A DNA stretch of 55,937 nt, taken from NCBI GenBank assembly GCA_945865545.1, contig CAMBEQ010000014.1:1-55937 (forward strand), read 5' to 3'. This stretch comes from Sediminibacterium ginsengisoli (lineage in GTDB: Bacteria > Bacteroidota > Bacteroidia > Chitinophagales > Chitinophagaceae). A program made the translations under genes and the position numbers. The first letter of the stretch is position 1. Every line of letters starts with the position of its first letter. This document shows, one piece after another, positions 8,804 through 17,497 of this stretch. The notes beneath the pieces are model-generated. The model did not search any database. It was not told the DNA's origin and worked only from the letters and a program-made list of their open reading frames with translations.

Positions 8804-9858
8804 ATATTGCAATTATAACTGGATCTCATGGATTAATTGGAAGCGAGAGCGTAACCTACTTTTCTGAAAAAATGGATTTAATTATCGGTATAGATAATGA
8901 TCAAAGAGCTTACTTTTTTGGCAAAGAGGCTTCTACACTATGGAATAAAACTGTTTTAGAAGAAAAATTTAATAATTATAAACATTATAATGAAGACATA
9001 AGAGATTTCAATAGTTTGGAGAAAATATTCAAAGAGTATCAAAAAGACATCAAGCTTATCATTCATACTGCAGCACAACCCAGCCATGATTGGGCTGCTA
9101 AAGAACCTATCACCGACTTCACAATTAATGCCAATGGTACTTTAAATTTGCTAGAATTGACTAGGCAAAATTGTCCTGAGGCTGTATTTATTTTTACTTC
9201 TACAAATAAAGTTTATGGAGATACCCCCAATGAGCTTCCTTTAATTGAATTAGATAAGAGATGGGAAATAGCTACAACTCATACATATTACAAAGACGGA
9301 ATTGATGAATTCATGAGTATTGATCAATCAAAGCATTCAGTTTTTGGCGCTTCTAAAGTAGCCGCAGATGTGATGGTTCAGGAATATGGCAAATATTTCA
9401 ATATGAAAACTGCAGTATTTAGAGGAGGTTGCCTTACAGGACCCAATCACTCAGGTGCTCAATTACATGGATTTTTATCTTATTTAATGAAGTGCTCTAT
9501 AAGCAATACCCACTATACTATTTTTGGATATAAGGGTAAACAAGTTCGGGATAATATTCATGCATGGGATTTAGTTAATATGTTTTGGCACTTCTACAAC
9601 AATCCAAAAAATGGGGAAGTTTATAATGCTGGTGGTGGTCGCTTCTCTAACTGCTCCATGATAGAAGCCATAGAGATATGCGAACATATAACAGGTAATA
9701 AAATGAACTATTCTTATTTAGATGACAATAGATCGGGTGATCATATCTGGTACATTTCGGATGTAAATAAATTTAAAAAACACTACCCAAATTGGGAATA
9801 CAAATACAATCTAACCGACACAATGACTCAAATGTTTGAAAAAATGAAATCAATATAA
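8800..9858 (+). CDS. NAD-dependent epimerase/dehydratase with Phe at the catalytic Tyr position
   Basis: A 352-aa extended SDR, paralogous in fold to its upstream neighbour. It has [10 protein letters not shown] for cofactor binding (residues 7-16), [19 protein letters not shown] and [10 protein letters not shown] as the family strands. The active-site segment is [12 protein letters not shown]: Phe182 stands where the catalytic Tyr of YxxxK is expected, while Lys186 is kept. I believe this FGASK form recurs in a subfamily annotated as CDP-paratose 2-epimerase, but that needs an alignment. The start ATG overlaps the stop of the preceding gene, implying translational coupling and perhaps a complex. 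The downstream GT2 gene follows by 9 bp. Confidence 0.78.
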   Translation: MNIAIITGSHGLIGSESVTYFSEKMDLIIGIDNDQRAYFFGKEASTLWNKTVLEEKFNNYKHYNEDIRDFNSLEKIFKEYQKDIKLIIHTAAQPSHDWAAKEPITDFTINANGTLNLLELTRQNCPEAVFIFTSTNKVYGDTPNELPLIELDKRWEIATTHTYYKDGIDEFMSIDQSKHSVFGASKVAADVMVQEYGKYFNMKTAVFRGGCLTGPNHSGAQLHGFLSYLMKCSISNTHYTIFGYKGKQVRDNIHAWDLVNMFWHFYNNPKNGEVYNAGGGRFSNCSMIEAIEICEHITGNKMNYSYLDDNRSGDHIWYISDVNKFKKHYPNWEYKYNLTDTMTQMFEKMKSI

Positions 9859-9867
9859 ATACTTAAA

Positions 9868-10608
9868 ATGAAACTAAGTGTTGTTATTCCAGCCTATAAT
9901 GAGTCATTAAATTTACCTGAGACAATAAATGCTTTGTATTTAGAATTAGTTGAAAATAATATCTCCCATGAAATATTAGTGATTAATGACAATTCTAAAG
10001 ACAATACAGATGAAGTTATTTTAGAATTGAAAAAAAATATACCTACCCTCAACAGCATTTTTAACCCTCCACCTAATAATGGATTTGGCTATGCAATAAG
10101 AAAGGGCTTAGAAAATTTTAACGGCGATTGTGTAGCACTTGTAATGGCAGATTTATCAGACTCTCCTAAAGACCTAGTGCGCTTTTACAATGAAATGTTA
10201 GTGAAAAAAGTAGATTGTGTTTTTGGGAATCGATTTTTAAAAAAAGGCGATGTAACCAATTACCCTAAAAAGAAATTACTAATAAATAGATTTGTAAATA
10301 ATATTCTTAGTTTTATTTTCAGAATAAAATATACAGATTGCACCAACGCTTTTAAGTTATACTCTAAAAAAACAATTGAAGGATTGAAGCCTTTCATGTC
10401 TCCTCACTTTAACATAACAGTCGAATTGCCGTTGAAAGCAATAGTCAGAGGTTACAGCTATTCGATAATGCCAAATAAATGGGCGAATAGAAAACATGGT
10501 ACTTCTAATTTGAAAATAAGAGAAATGGGTAGCCGCTATTTTTTTATTGTACTGTATTGTTTAGTAGAAAAGTACTTTAGTAAAGGAGATTTTAATAAAA
10601 AATGGTAA
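9868..10608 (+). CDS. DPM1-like family 2 glycosyltransferase
   Basis: A 246-aa GT2 enzyme close to the dolichyl-phosphate mannose synthase (DPM1) group. It starts with LSVVIPAYNESLNLPETI, has ILVINDNSKDNT for donor binding, VALVMADLSDSPKDL at the metal site (ADLSD, residues 94-98), and GNRFLKKGD and CTNAFKLYS later. DPM1-like enzymes transfer a sugar from a nucleotide donor to a polyprenyl phosphate. No clear multi-pass C-terminal domain is present, unlike GtrB types. It ends the epimerase-epimerase-glycosyltransferase operon and probably uses or delivers the sugar those SDRs make. The target sugar is not identifiable. Confidence 0.82.
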   Translation: MKLSVVIPAYNESLNLPETINALYLELVENNISHEILVINDNSKDNTDEVILELKKNIPTLNSIFNPPPNNGFGYAIRKGLENFNGDCVALVMADLSDSPKDLVRFYNEMLVKKVDCVFGNRFLKKGDVTNYPKKKLLINRFVNNILSFIFRIKYTDCTNAFKLYSKKTIEGLKPFMSPHFNITVELPLKAIVRGYSYSIMPNKWANRKHGTSNLKIREMGSRYFFIVLYCLVEKYFSKGDFNKKW

Positions 10609-10703
10609 CTATTGTATTTAAATATATAGAAACTCAGAAATTTTAAACTTCTTCAACGATTTATTTAAAAATAAAATCCCCGGCTTTTTTAAAAGGAAAT
10701 AAA

Positions 10704-11447
10704 CTATTTAAGCGCTTCTAAAAACCTTTCCAACCCTGCCCTTTTTTCTGGCGTTAACTCGTAACTAATATTTTGAGTGTAGTATTTATGTAAATCATAT
10801 ACTTGTTCATGAGCAGGTATCAACTCAATAACCTCCTCCAAATGGTCTAAGCCATAGCCATTGGCAGCATCAAAAGCCTCCAAAAATTCGGAAGGGATAG
10901 GCTTATTGGCCACCCAGGCAGCAAAAACAAAGGGCAAGCCGGTGTGCTGCTTCCAAGCTAGCCCTAGGTCATAAACATGCTCAAATCGGCTTAAGCTTGC
11001 CAAAGCCCTATCTCCAATGATCACCCCTGCGGTGGTACCCGTAATATTATCCATATACCCTTCTGTGGCAGCAATCAACTCCACCTCCTTCTTCCAATAT
11101 TGAGTCAATAAAACCTTGGCCAACGCTACCGAAGTCCTACTTTGATTGTCTAAATAAACTCGTTCTATTTGCTCCATGGGTACTTGGCTAAATAATGCCA
11201 CAGAAGCCACTACTCCCTCTGTTCCAATCACATATTTTGAAACTATTTGAGGAGTCGATAATAAGGGCATAATCGCCACAGGCACAAGGCCAATATCAAT
11301 AGTACCTTCCAATAAATCCTGCGCAATTTTGGCTGGGTATGACTTAATTAAATCGATACGATCCTTAAAAGGAGACTGCTCCATTCCGAGTAATAAGGGT
11401 CGGGTGTTTAAATAACTTACCGCGCCTATGCGCCATCTTTTGTCCAA
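10704..11447 (-). CDS. mqnA: Chorismate dehydratase MqnA (futalosine menaquinone pathway)
   Basis: A 247-aa member of the MqnA/MqnD family. The N-terminal IGAVSYLNTRPLL (residues 7-19) is the diagnostic MqnA signature. Further family-like segments are LLEGTIDIGLVPVA and GVIIGDRAL. MqnA dehydrates chorismate to 3-enolpyruvylbenzoate, the first step of the futalosine route to menaquinone. The start is TTG at 11447, placing the signature at the N terminus; no ATG fits. It is convergent with the glycosyltransferase on its left and divergent from purB, with 69 bp between the two starts. Together with the UbiD-type gene at 22911 it points to menaquinone-based respiration. Confidence 0.88.
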   Translation of the reverse strand: MDKRWRIGAVSYLNTRPLLLGMEQSPFKDRIDLIKSYPAKIAQDLLEGTIDIGLVPVAIMPLLSTPQIVSKYVIGTEGVVASVALFSQVPMEQIERVYLDNQSRTSVALAKVLLTQYWKKEVELIAATEGYMDNITGTTAGVIIGDRALASLSRFEHVYDLGLAWKQHTGLPFVFAAWVANKPIPSEFLEAFDAANGYGLDHLEEVIELIPAHEQVYDLHKYYTQNISYELTPEKRAGLERFLEALK

Positions 11448-11453
11448 TTGAAT

Positions 11454-11461
11454 TAACTTTG
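11454..11461 (+). promoter_or_regulatory. Possible -7 element for purB
   Basis: TAACTTTG matches the Bacteroidota TAnnTTTG -7 consensus and lies about 55 bp upstream of the purB ATG, in the mqnA/purB divergent spacer. No TTTG -33 box stands at the usual 19-21 bp, so this is weak. Confidence 0.35.
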
Positions 11462-11516
11462 CACAAAGAAAAACCTTTTTTTTAACATAGTAATTACTTG
11501 TTTAAAGCAACAGCCA

Positions 11517-12857
11517 ATGTCGAAACTTACAGCCATTTCACCCGTAGACGGACGTTATCAAAAGCAAACTGCCTCTTTGAGCGCTTATTTTTCTGAATTT
11601 GGCTTAATTAAATACCGTGTTTTGGTGGAAGTGCATTATTTCTTATTTCTAGCAGATAAGAAGTTTTTCAAAGTCACCCCTGCCCTTAGAAAAGCATTGC
11701 TTGCGGTGGTTGAAAATTTTAGCGAAGCAGATGCAGAAAAAATTAAAACTATCGAGGCAACCACCAACCACGATGTAAAGGCTGTTGAATATTTTTTAAA
11801 AGAAGTATTAGATAAAAATAAAGCGAGTGAATTAAAAGAATGGATTCACTTTGGCTTAACCTCTCAGGACATTAATAACACGGCTATTCCTTTAAGCTGG
11901 AAAGAAGCCATGGAAAATACTATTTTACCTGCTTATATAAATTTGCAAAATAATTTATTTCAGTTAGCAAAAAAATGGAAGAAGATTTCATTATTAGCAC
12001 GCACCCATGGGCAAGCGGCTTCACCAACTACTTTAGGGAAAGAGGTAATGGTATTTGTAGAAAGACTACATCATCAAGTAGAATTGTTTACTGCTATCCC
12101 TTATGCTGCTAAGTTTGGCGGCGCCACGGGAAACTTTAACGCACACCATATTGCTTTTCCTAAAAAGAATTGGGTAAGCCTTTGCAATGAATTTGTAGAT
12201 GATGTATTGGGATTGCAAAGAATGCAGTTCACCACTCAAATTGAGCACTACGATCACTTTGCTGCACATTGCGATACTTTAAAACGTTTAAACAATATCT
12301 TAATTGATTTAAGCCGCGACATCTGGACCTATATCTCTATGGATTATTTCAAACAACAAACTAAAAAAGGAGAAGTAGGGTCAAGTGCCATGCCACATAA
12401 AGTAAACCCAATTGATTTTGAGAATGCAGAAGGAAATTTAGGAATGGCCAACGCCATTTTAGAACATTTAGCTGCCAAGCTTCCTATTAGTCGCTTACAA
12501 AGAGACTTAACCGATTCTACCGTTTTAAGAAATATTGGTGTTCCATTAGGACATATTACCATTGCTTTAAACTCTTTAGAAAAAGGATTGGGTAAATTAA
12601 TTTTGAATGAAGAAAAAATGCAAGCCGATTTGGAAAATAATTGGGCGGTAGTAGCTGAAGCCATTCAAACTATTTTACGTCGCGAAAAATATCCAAATCC
12701 TTACGAAGCATTAAAAGATTTAACAAGAGGCAATCATAAGATTGATAAAAAGTTAATGCATAAATTTATCGACGGCTTAAAAGTAAATGCCACTATTAAG
12801 AAAGAATTAAAAGCTATTACGCCACACAATTATACTGGAGTAACTGCCGATTATTAG
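11517..12857 (+). CDS. purB: Adenylosuccinate lyase
   Basis: A 446-aa enzyme of the fumarase/aspartase superfamily, in the longer E. coli-like PurB branch (LTAISPVDGRY at the N terminus). The superfamily signature GSSAMPHKVNP is present near residue 290, and ARTHGQAASPTTLGKE carries the conserved His region. PurB acts twice in purine synthesis: it releases fumarate from SAICAR to give AICAR, and from adenylosuccinate to give AMP. The ATG at 11517 is used because it gives MSKLTAISPVDGRY. Length matches the family. It stands alone on the plus strand, and the DEDDh exonuclease gene converges on it. Confidence 0.95.
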   Translation: MSKLTAISPVDGRYQKQTASLSAYFSEFGLIKYRVLVEVHYFLFLADKKFFKVTPALRKALLAVVENFSEADAEKIKTIEATTNHDVKAVEYFLKEVLDKNKASELKEWIHFGLTSQDINNTAIPLSWKEAMENTILPAYINLQNNLFQLAKKWKKISLLARTHGQAASPTTLGKEVMVFVERLHHQVELFTAIPYAAKFGGATGNFNAHHIAFPKKNWVSLCNEFVDDVLGLQRMQFTTQIEHYDHFAAHCDTLKRLNNILIDLSRDIWTYISMDYFKQQTKKGEVGSSAMPHKVNPIDFENAEGNLGMANAILEHLAAKLPISRLQRDLTDSTVLRNIGVPLGHITIALNSLEKGLGKLILNEEKMQADLENNWAVVAEAIQTILRREKYPNPYEALKDLTRGNHKIDKKLMHKFIDGLKVNATIKKELKAITPHNYTGVTADY

Positions 12858-12917
12858 CATTTATCCTTACTCATGTAAATCATTGATAAGAAAATAGCTG
12901 AGTTAAATTTACTAGCC

Positions 12918-13517
12918 TTACTCTTCTGAATCGGACCTTTCGTTTGGAATTTCCTTAGATGAAATTATTTTCTTTTTTCTAGGCTCTTTTTTTGCCAGCA
13001 AACTATGAATGGGACTCATCCCCTCTTTTTCAATGGCCATGGTTAACACTTGGGCAGTAGCAGCTGCATCACCCCAAGCACGGTGCCGCCCTTCGATGCG
13101 AATTCCTAAATCGCGCGTTAAAGAACCCAATCCGTATTTTTCTAAGCCAGGAAACACCCGTCTGCTTAATTTAATGGTGCATAATTTGGGGGCCGACCAT
13201 TGAAAACCCGATCTACCCAATAAATAATGAACAAAAGAGTAATCAAAGCTTACATTGTGCGCTACAAATACGCGGCCATTTAATAAATTATAAATCTGTG
13301 GAGCTAGTTCCTCAAATAAAGGCGCCCCTGCCACCATGGCATCGCTAATCCCCGTCATATTCACAATAAAGGGTGGAATTTTATGCCTAGGATTAATTAA
13401 AGACACGAATTTGCCTGTTACTTCTACCCCATTGTGAATCACAATAGCAATTTCAGTAATCCCCGCCGATTGGGGCGTACTTCCGGTGGTTTCAATATCT
13501 ACAACAGCAAATTCCAT
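12918..13517 (-). CDS. DnaQ-like DEDDh 3'-5' exonuclease
   Basis: A 199-aa exonuclease-fold protein. The DEDDh residues are visible: Asp7 and Glu9 in VVDIETTG, Asp92 in AHNVSFDYSF, and His145 and Asp150 in HRAWGDAAAT. It resembles the epsilon proofreading subunit of DNA polymerase III, but may equally be a stand-alone DNA/RNA trimming enzyme. The C terminus is a short basic tail (KKEPRKKKI). Some Bacteroidota relatives carry a fused GIY-YIG nuclease domain; here there is no room for one. It is divergent from valS with 87 bp between starts. It is not placed with other replication genes, so the exact role is uncertain. Confidence 0.88.
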   Translation of the reverse strand: MEFAVVDIETTGSTPQSAGITEIAIVIHNGVEVTGKFVSLINPRHKIPPFIVNMTGISDAMVAGAPLFEELAPQIYNLLNGRVFVAHNVSFDYSFVHYLLGRSGFQWSAPKLCTIKLSRRVFPGLEKYGLGSLTRDLGIRIEGRHRAWGDAAATAQVLTMAIEKEGMSPIHSLLAKKEPRKKKIISSKEIPNERSDSEE

Positions 13518-13568
13518 AGCGTCGCTAAGGTCGTATTTTTTAGCAACTTATTGCTTGTCGCTTTTCCT

Positions 13569-13576
13569 TATTTTTG
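13569..13576 (+). promoter_or_regulatory. Possible -7 element for valS
   Basis: TATTTTTG fits the Bacteroidota TAnnTTTG consensus and ends 28 bp before the valS ATG. A clean TTTG -33 box at proper spacing is not seen (TTG at 13551-13553 is too close), so this is a moderate to weak call. Confidence 0.4.
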
Positions 13577-13604
13577 TAGCTTAATATAGGAAAAGAAGCA
13601 AAGC

Positions 13605-16217
13605 ATGGAATTGAGTAAAAATTACCTACCGGGTGAAGTAGAATTGAAGTGGTATAAACATTGGGTGGACAGTGGTTATTTTCATAGTACCCCCAACGAA
13701 AAAAAGGCCTATACCGTTGTTATACCTCCGCCTAATGTTACCGGTGTGTTACACATGGGACATTGTTTGAATAATACCATTCAAGATATATTGGTGCGTC
13801 GTGCACGTATGCAAGGATTTAACCCATGTTGGGTTCCAGGTACCGACCATGCTTCCATTGCAACAGAAGCAAAAGTAGTAGCGATGTTAAGAGAAAGAGG
13901 TATTGCAAAATCTTCGTTAACCAGAGATGAATTTTTAGGATACGCATGGGAATGGAAAGAAAAATACGGAGGCATTATTTTGCAACAATTAAGAAAAATG
14001 GGTTGCAGTTTAGATTGGGAGCGTACTTCTTTTACCATGGATGCAGATTATTACGAATCGGTTATCAAAGTTTTTGTTGATTTATGTAAAAAAGGGAAGA
14101 TTTATCGCGGCAAGAGAATGATTAATTGGGATGTGCGCGCTAAAACAGCTTTGAGTGATGAAGAAGTAATACATAAAGAAGTAGCAGGTAAAATATATCA
14201 TTTACGTTATAAGTTAGATGTACCTGGCGAAGAGTATATCACTATTGCCACAGTGCGTCCCGAAACCATTTTGGGAGATTCGGCTATTTGTGTACACCCT
14301 AAAGACGATCGTTATAAAAAATTAGTGGGTCAATTTGCTTTTGTGCCATTAATTAATAGACGTATTCCTATTATTGCAGATGATTATGTTGAAATAGAAT
14401 TTGGAACAGGCGCATTAAAGGTTACACCAGCACATGACATGAATGATTTTATTTTAGGGCAAAAATATAATTTAGAAGTGATTGATACCATGAATGATGA
14501 TGGTACTTTATCAGAAGCAGCAGGATTATATATTGGTCAAGATAGAATTGACGTAAGAAAAATTATTACGAAAGATTTAGAAGCCACAGGAAATTTAGTG
14601 AAGATTGAAGACTATACGCACCAAGTAGGCTTTAGTGAAAGAACCGATGCCATTGTTGAACCAAGATTAAGTTTGCAATGGTGGGTGGATATGAAAAAAA
14701 TAGCGGCACCTGCATTGGAAGCCGTGATGTCGGATGAAATTAGTTTTCATCCTGCTAAATTTAAAAATTTATATCGCCATTGGATGGAAGGCATCAAAGA
14801 TTGGTGTATTAGTAGACAATTGTGGTGGGGACACCGCATACCCGCATGGTATGACGAAGAAGGTAATTTTTATGTAGCACATAATGAAGCAGAAGTCAAC
14901 GCCAATCATCCAGAAACCAAAGGAAAAAAATTAACGCAGGACGCCGATTGTTTAGATACTTGGTTTAGTAGTTGGTTATGGCCTTTTGAAGTGTTTAAAG
15001 GATTATCCAATCCTAATAATGCAGAAGTAAATTATTACTACCCTACCAGCACTTTAGTGACTGCGCCTGAAATTATTTTCTTTTGGGTAGCGAGAATGAT
15101 TATGGCGGGTGAAGAATACATGGGTAAAATTCCTTTCAAAGATGTTTACTTCACAGGAATCGTTCGTGATAAGCAAGGACGTAAAATGAGTAAAAGTTTA
15201 GGCAATTCTCCCGACTTATTGGGATTGATAGATCAATACGGAGCTGATGCGGTACGTTTTGGTATTATGATTGCCTCTCCTGCAGGAAATGATTTACTTT
15301 TTGATGAATCAACTTTAGAGCAAGGAAGAAATTTCAATAATAAATTATGGAATGCCACTAAATTATTGAAGATGTGGGAAGCACGTCAAAATAAAGATGG
15401 CGCTATTCCGGAAGATGCGCAATTTGCCATGGATTGGTTTCAAGCAAAATTAACGACTACTCAAAACGAAGTAGATGAAATGCTAAAAACTTTCCGTTTA
15501 AGTGAAGCTTTAAAAACTATTTATGGTTTAATATGGGATGATTTTTGTAGCTGGTATTTAGAATGGATTAAGCCAGGATTTGAGCAACCCATGCATCAAG
15601 GGGTATATGAAAAAACGGTTGAGTTTTACGATGCTTTATTACAATTACTGCATCCGTTCATGCCATTTATTACAGAAGAGATTCACCACACTTTAAAAAC
15701 ACAGACCGAGGATTTATGTGTTAAATTATATACGCCTACTTCAAAAGTAGATGATGCAGTATTAAATGCAGGGGCTTTATTGCAAAATGTGATTTCCACT
15801 TTACGTGATGCACGTAATAAAAATCAGATCAAACCAAAAGATGCCATTGAACTACATATTCAAACATCTAACAATGCGCCTTATCAAACCATACAAAATA
15901 TTTTAGCGAAACAAATTAATGCTTCCGCTATTCAATATACAACAAGTGCCATTGGATCTTCAATCGTAGTGGCTTTAGAAAAAGATAAATTTTACATTGT
16001 CGCCGACCAAGCTATTGATACGGCAAGCTTAAAAGAGAATTTATTAAAGGACCTAGCCCATCAACAAGGATTTTTAATAAGTGTTGGAAAGAAACTAGAC
16101 AACGAAAAATTTGTTCAAAATGCAAAACCAGAAGTATTAGCCATTGAACAAAAAAAGAAAGCAGATGCTTTGGCTAGAATTCAAACCATTGAAGAAAGCT
16201 TAGCTCAGTTAGTTTGA
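13605..16217 (+). CDS. valS: Valyl-tRNA synthetase
   Basis: An 870-aa class I aminoacyl-tRNA synthetase. The HIGH-type motif is HMGH at residues 50-53 after PPPNVTGVL, and KMSKS lies near residue 527. WVPGTDHASIATEAKV and the CP1 editing-domain segments (ATVRPETILGD, ITPAHDMND-like) identify the valine enzyme, which charges tRNA-Val and clears mischarged threonine. The last 60 residues form the charged helical C-terminal arm (LKENLLKDLAHQQGFLISVG onward) typical of ValS. The length is normal for Bacteroidota. A GNAT acetyltransferase gene follows 33 bp downstream and may be read through. Confidence 0.96.
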   Translation: MELSKNYLPGEVELKWYKHWVDSGYFHSTPNEKKAYTVVIPPPNVTGVLHMGHCLNNTIQDILVRRARMQGFNPCWVPGTDHASIATEAKVVAMLRERGIAKSSLTRDEFLGYAWEWKEKYGGIILQQLRKMGCSLDWERTSFTMDADYYESVIKVFVDLCKKGKIYRGKRMINWDVRAKTALSDEEVIHKEVAGKIYHLRYKLDVPGEEYITIATVRPETILGDSAICVHPKDDRYKKLVGQFAFVPLINRRIPIIADDYVEIEFGTGALKVTPAHDMNDFILGQKYNLEVIDTMNDDGTLSEAAGLYIGQDRIDVRKIITKDLEATGNLVKIEDYTHQVGFSERTDAIVEPRLSLQWWVDMKKIAAPALEAVMSDEISFHPAKFKNLYRHWMEGIKDWCISRQLWWGHRIPAWYDEEGNFYVAHNEAEVNANHPETKGKKLTQDADCLDTWFSSWLWPFEVFKGLSNPNNAEVNYYYPTSTLVTAPEIIFFWVARMIMAGEEYMGKIPFKDVYFTGIVRDKQGRKMSKSLGNSPDLLGLIDQYGADAVRFGIMIASPAGNDLLFDESTLEQGRNFNNKLWNATKLLKMWEARQNKDGAIPEDAQFAMDWFQAKLTTTQNEVDEMLKTFRLSEALKTIYGLIWDDFCSWYLEWIKPGFEQPMHQGVYEKTVEFYDALLQLLHPFMPFITEEIHHTLKTQTEDLCVKLYTPTSKVDDAVLNAGALLQNVISTLRDARNKNQIKPKDAIELHIQTSNNAPYQTIQNILAKQINASAIQYTTSAIGSSIVVALEKDKFYIVADQAIDTASLKENLLKDLAHQQGFLISVGKKLDNEKFVQNAKPEVLAIEQKKKADALARIQTIEESLAQLV

Positions 16218-16250
16218 GAAAGTTTAACCGTTCAAATTAGTTTACAACAG

Positions 16251-16796
16251 ATGAGTGAAATAATCATTACACGGGCAGGATTAGCTGATCGAGCTTTTAT
16301 AAGATCTGTTTCTGAGCGCACTTGGCCTAGCACCTATGGGCATATTATTTCGCAGGAACAAATCGACTTTATGATGGACTGGATGTACAGTGATGAGTCC
16401 TTAGCCACTCAAATGGAAACCGGCTGTGAATTTTATATTGCAAGCATCAAAAAAGAAGATGGCGAATTGGATGCTGTAGGATTTTGCTCTGTGAGCGCGG
16501 AGAATAATGAACTTGGTGAAGAAAAAGAAAAATCGAAAAATTCTATAGCGCACAAACTTAATAAGCTATACGTGCTTCCTGCTGCACAAGGCACTGGCGC
16601 AGGAAAAGCTTTACTAAACAAATCGATTGAAGTAGCCAAAGCTGCAGAATCCACCTCTTTGTTTTTACAAGTCAATAAGCTAAACAAGGCCTACACCTTC
16701 TATTTAAAAAAAGGCTTCATCAAAGAGCACGAATTTAAATTTGATATAGGAAATGGCTTTTACATGGACGACTATGTGATGCGCTTGCATTTCTAA
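16251..16796 (+). CDS. GNAT family N-acetyltransferase
   Basis: A 181-aa GNAT protein. The acetyl-CoA-binding motif A is visible as NKLYVLPAAQGTGAGKALL near residues 103-121 (V-x-P-x-x-Q-G-x-G-x-G/A), with a following motif B-like segment, SLFLQVNKLNKAYTFYLKKGF, that includes the typical N-x-x-A-x-x-F-Y-x-K-x-G-F. Enzymes of this kind acetylate small amines, polyamines, antibiotics or protein N termini; the substrate cannot be read from sequence. ATG start, 33 bp after valS, same strand. The convergent ORF6N gene ends 13 bp beyond its stop. Confidence 0.85.
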   Translation: MSEIIITRAGLADRAFIRSVSERTWPSTYGHIISQEQIDFMMDWMYSDESLATQMETGCEFYIASIKKEDGELDAVGFCSVSAENNELGEEKEKSKNSIAHKLNKLYVLPAAQGTGAGKALLNKSIEVAKAAESTSLFLQVNKLNKAYTFYLKKGFIKEHEFKFDIGNGFYMDDYVMRLHF

Positions 16797-16809
16797 AATT
16801 AAGAACATC

Positions 16810-17334
16810 CTACCCTTCTTTAAATCCAATTCTATTTCTTTCATTCCATTTTACTCTATTGATAGTAAGATCCAACAAGTTTTCAATGGTATCATAAATC
16901 TTGTTAAGTTGAACGTCATGTTCTCCAATCCTCTCCCTCATTTCTTGAAGTTGCCCTTTAATAGAAGCATTTTTAAGTAGTACTCTTTTCATTTCAATAA
17001 ACATTCTAATTATGGAAATATTCATCATTAAAGCTTTTTCACTTTTCAAAACTCCAGAAATCATTGCAACACCATGTTCAGTGAATGCAAAAGGTATTAA
17101 TCTTTTATTTCTTTTATAACCAGATAATATTACAGATTTTGATATCATGTCATCCCATTCTTTTTCGGTCAATCGAAACATAAAATCAGATGGGAATCTT
17201 TGTTCATTTCTTTTGACTGCCTGATTTAATGTTTTCGTGTCTACTTCGTATAGAAATGCTAGGTCAAAATCCAACATCACCATTTCGCCTCTTATTTCAT
17301 ATATTTTTTGTTGTATTAAATTAATTCCTTCCAT
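16810..17334 (-). CDS. ORF6N-domain DNA-binding protein
   Basis: A 174-aa protein with an N-terminal ORF6N domain, a predicted DNA-binding fold known from phage antirepressor-like proteins. Visible blocks are QQKIYEIRGEMVMLDFDLA, AVKRNEQRFPSDFMFRLT and IPFAFTEHGVAMIS, then an ISIIRMFIEMKRV helix. Residues from about 120 to 165 are rich in charged and leucine residues and may form a coiled coil for dimerisation. The ATG at 17334 is preferred over a TTG at 17349 because it gives MEGINLIQQKI. The spacer just upstream holds two palindromes with a shared 17-bp core, natural targets for a dimeric DNA-binding protein. No phage genes lie nearby, so it is a solitary chromosomal copy. Its regulatory role is inferred. 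Confidence 0.8.
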   Translation of the reverse strand: MEGINLIQQKIYEIRGEMVMLDFDLAFLYEVDTKTLNQAVKRNEQRFPSDFMFRLTEKEWDDMISKSVILSGYKRNKRLIPFAFTEHGVAMISGVLKSEKALMMNISIIRMFIEMKRVLLKNASIKGQLQEMRERIGEHDVQLNKIYDTIENLLDLTINRVKWNERNRIGFKEG

Positions 17335-17393
17335 TTTAAAAAATTTCAAGTAAAATAGACTTTAAAACAAATGAAGACTTAAGTATAAATACC

Positions 17394-17438
17394 TTTTAGG
17401 GGTATGCGGTCACAATTTGTGACCGCATACCCCTAAAA
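17394..17438. repeat. 45-bp perfect palindrome
   Basis: Two perfectly complementary 22-base arms flank a single T at 17416. The centre reads GGTCACAATTTGTGACC and the outer ends are TTTTAGGGG and CCCCTAAAA. It lies 60 bp upstream of the ORF6N ATG. It could be a homodimer operator or, if transcribed from the upstream gene, a very stable hairpin. It lacks the T-run of a classical terminator on either strand. Confidence 0.9.
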
Positions 17439-17445
17439 TCAGCCC

Positions 17446-17472
17446 TATGTGGTCACAAATTGTGACCACATA
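17446..17472. repeat. 27-bp palindrome, second copy
   Basis: Thirteen-base arms flank a single A at 17459. The core GGTCACAAATTGTGACC equals that of the 45-bp palindrome except at the central base. Its outer TATGTGG/CCACATA differs from TATGCGG/CCGCATA in the first copy by one paired change (C to T on the left, G to A on the right), so pairing is kept. Centres are 43 bp apart, about four helical turns. Confidence 0.9.
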
Positions 17473-17497
17473 CCCTTAGTAAATAAACTTTGTGTTT

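Noticed and set aside
12344..12664. Minus-strand open frame inside purB
   Set aside because: It is a shadow of the strongly supported purB gene, with no start context or family features.
16810..17472. Prophage remnant suggested by the ORF6N domain
   Set aside because: No integrase, structural or lysis genes and no attachment-site repeats are visible; flanks are ordinary chromosomal genes.
17394..17472. CRISPR array or classical terminator at the palindromes
   Set aside because: Only two units, no spacer pattern and no adjacent cas gene; no T-run follows either hairpin.
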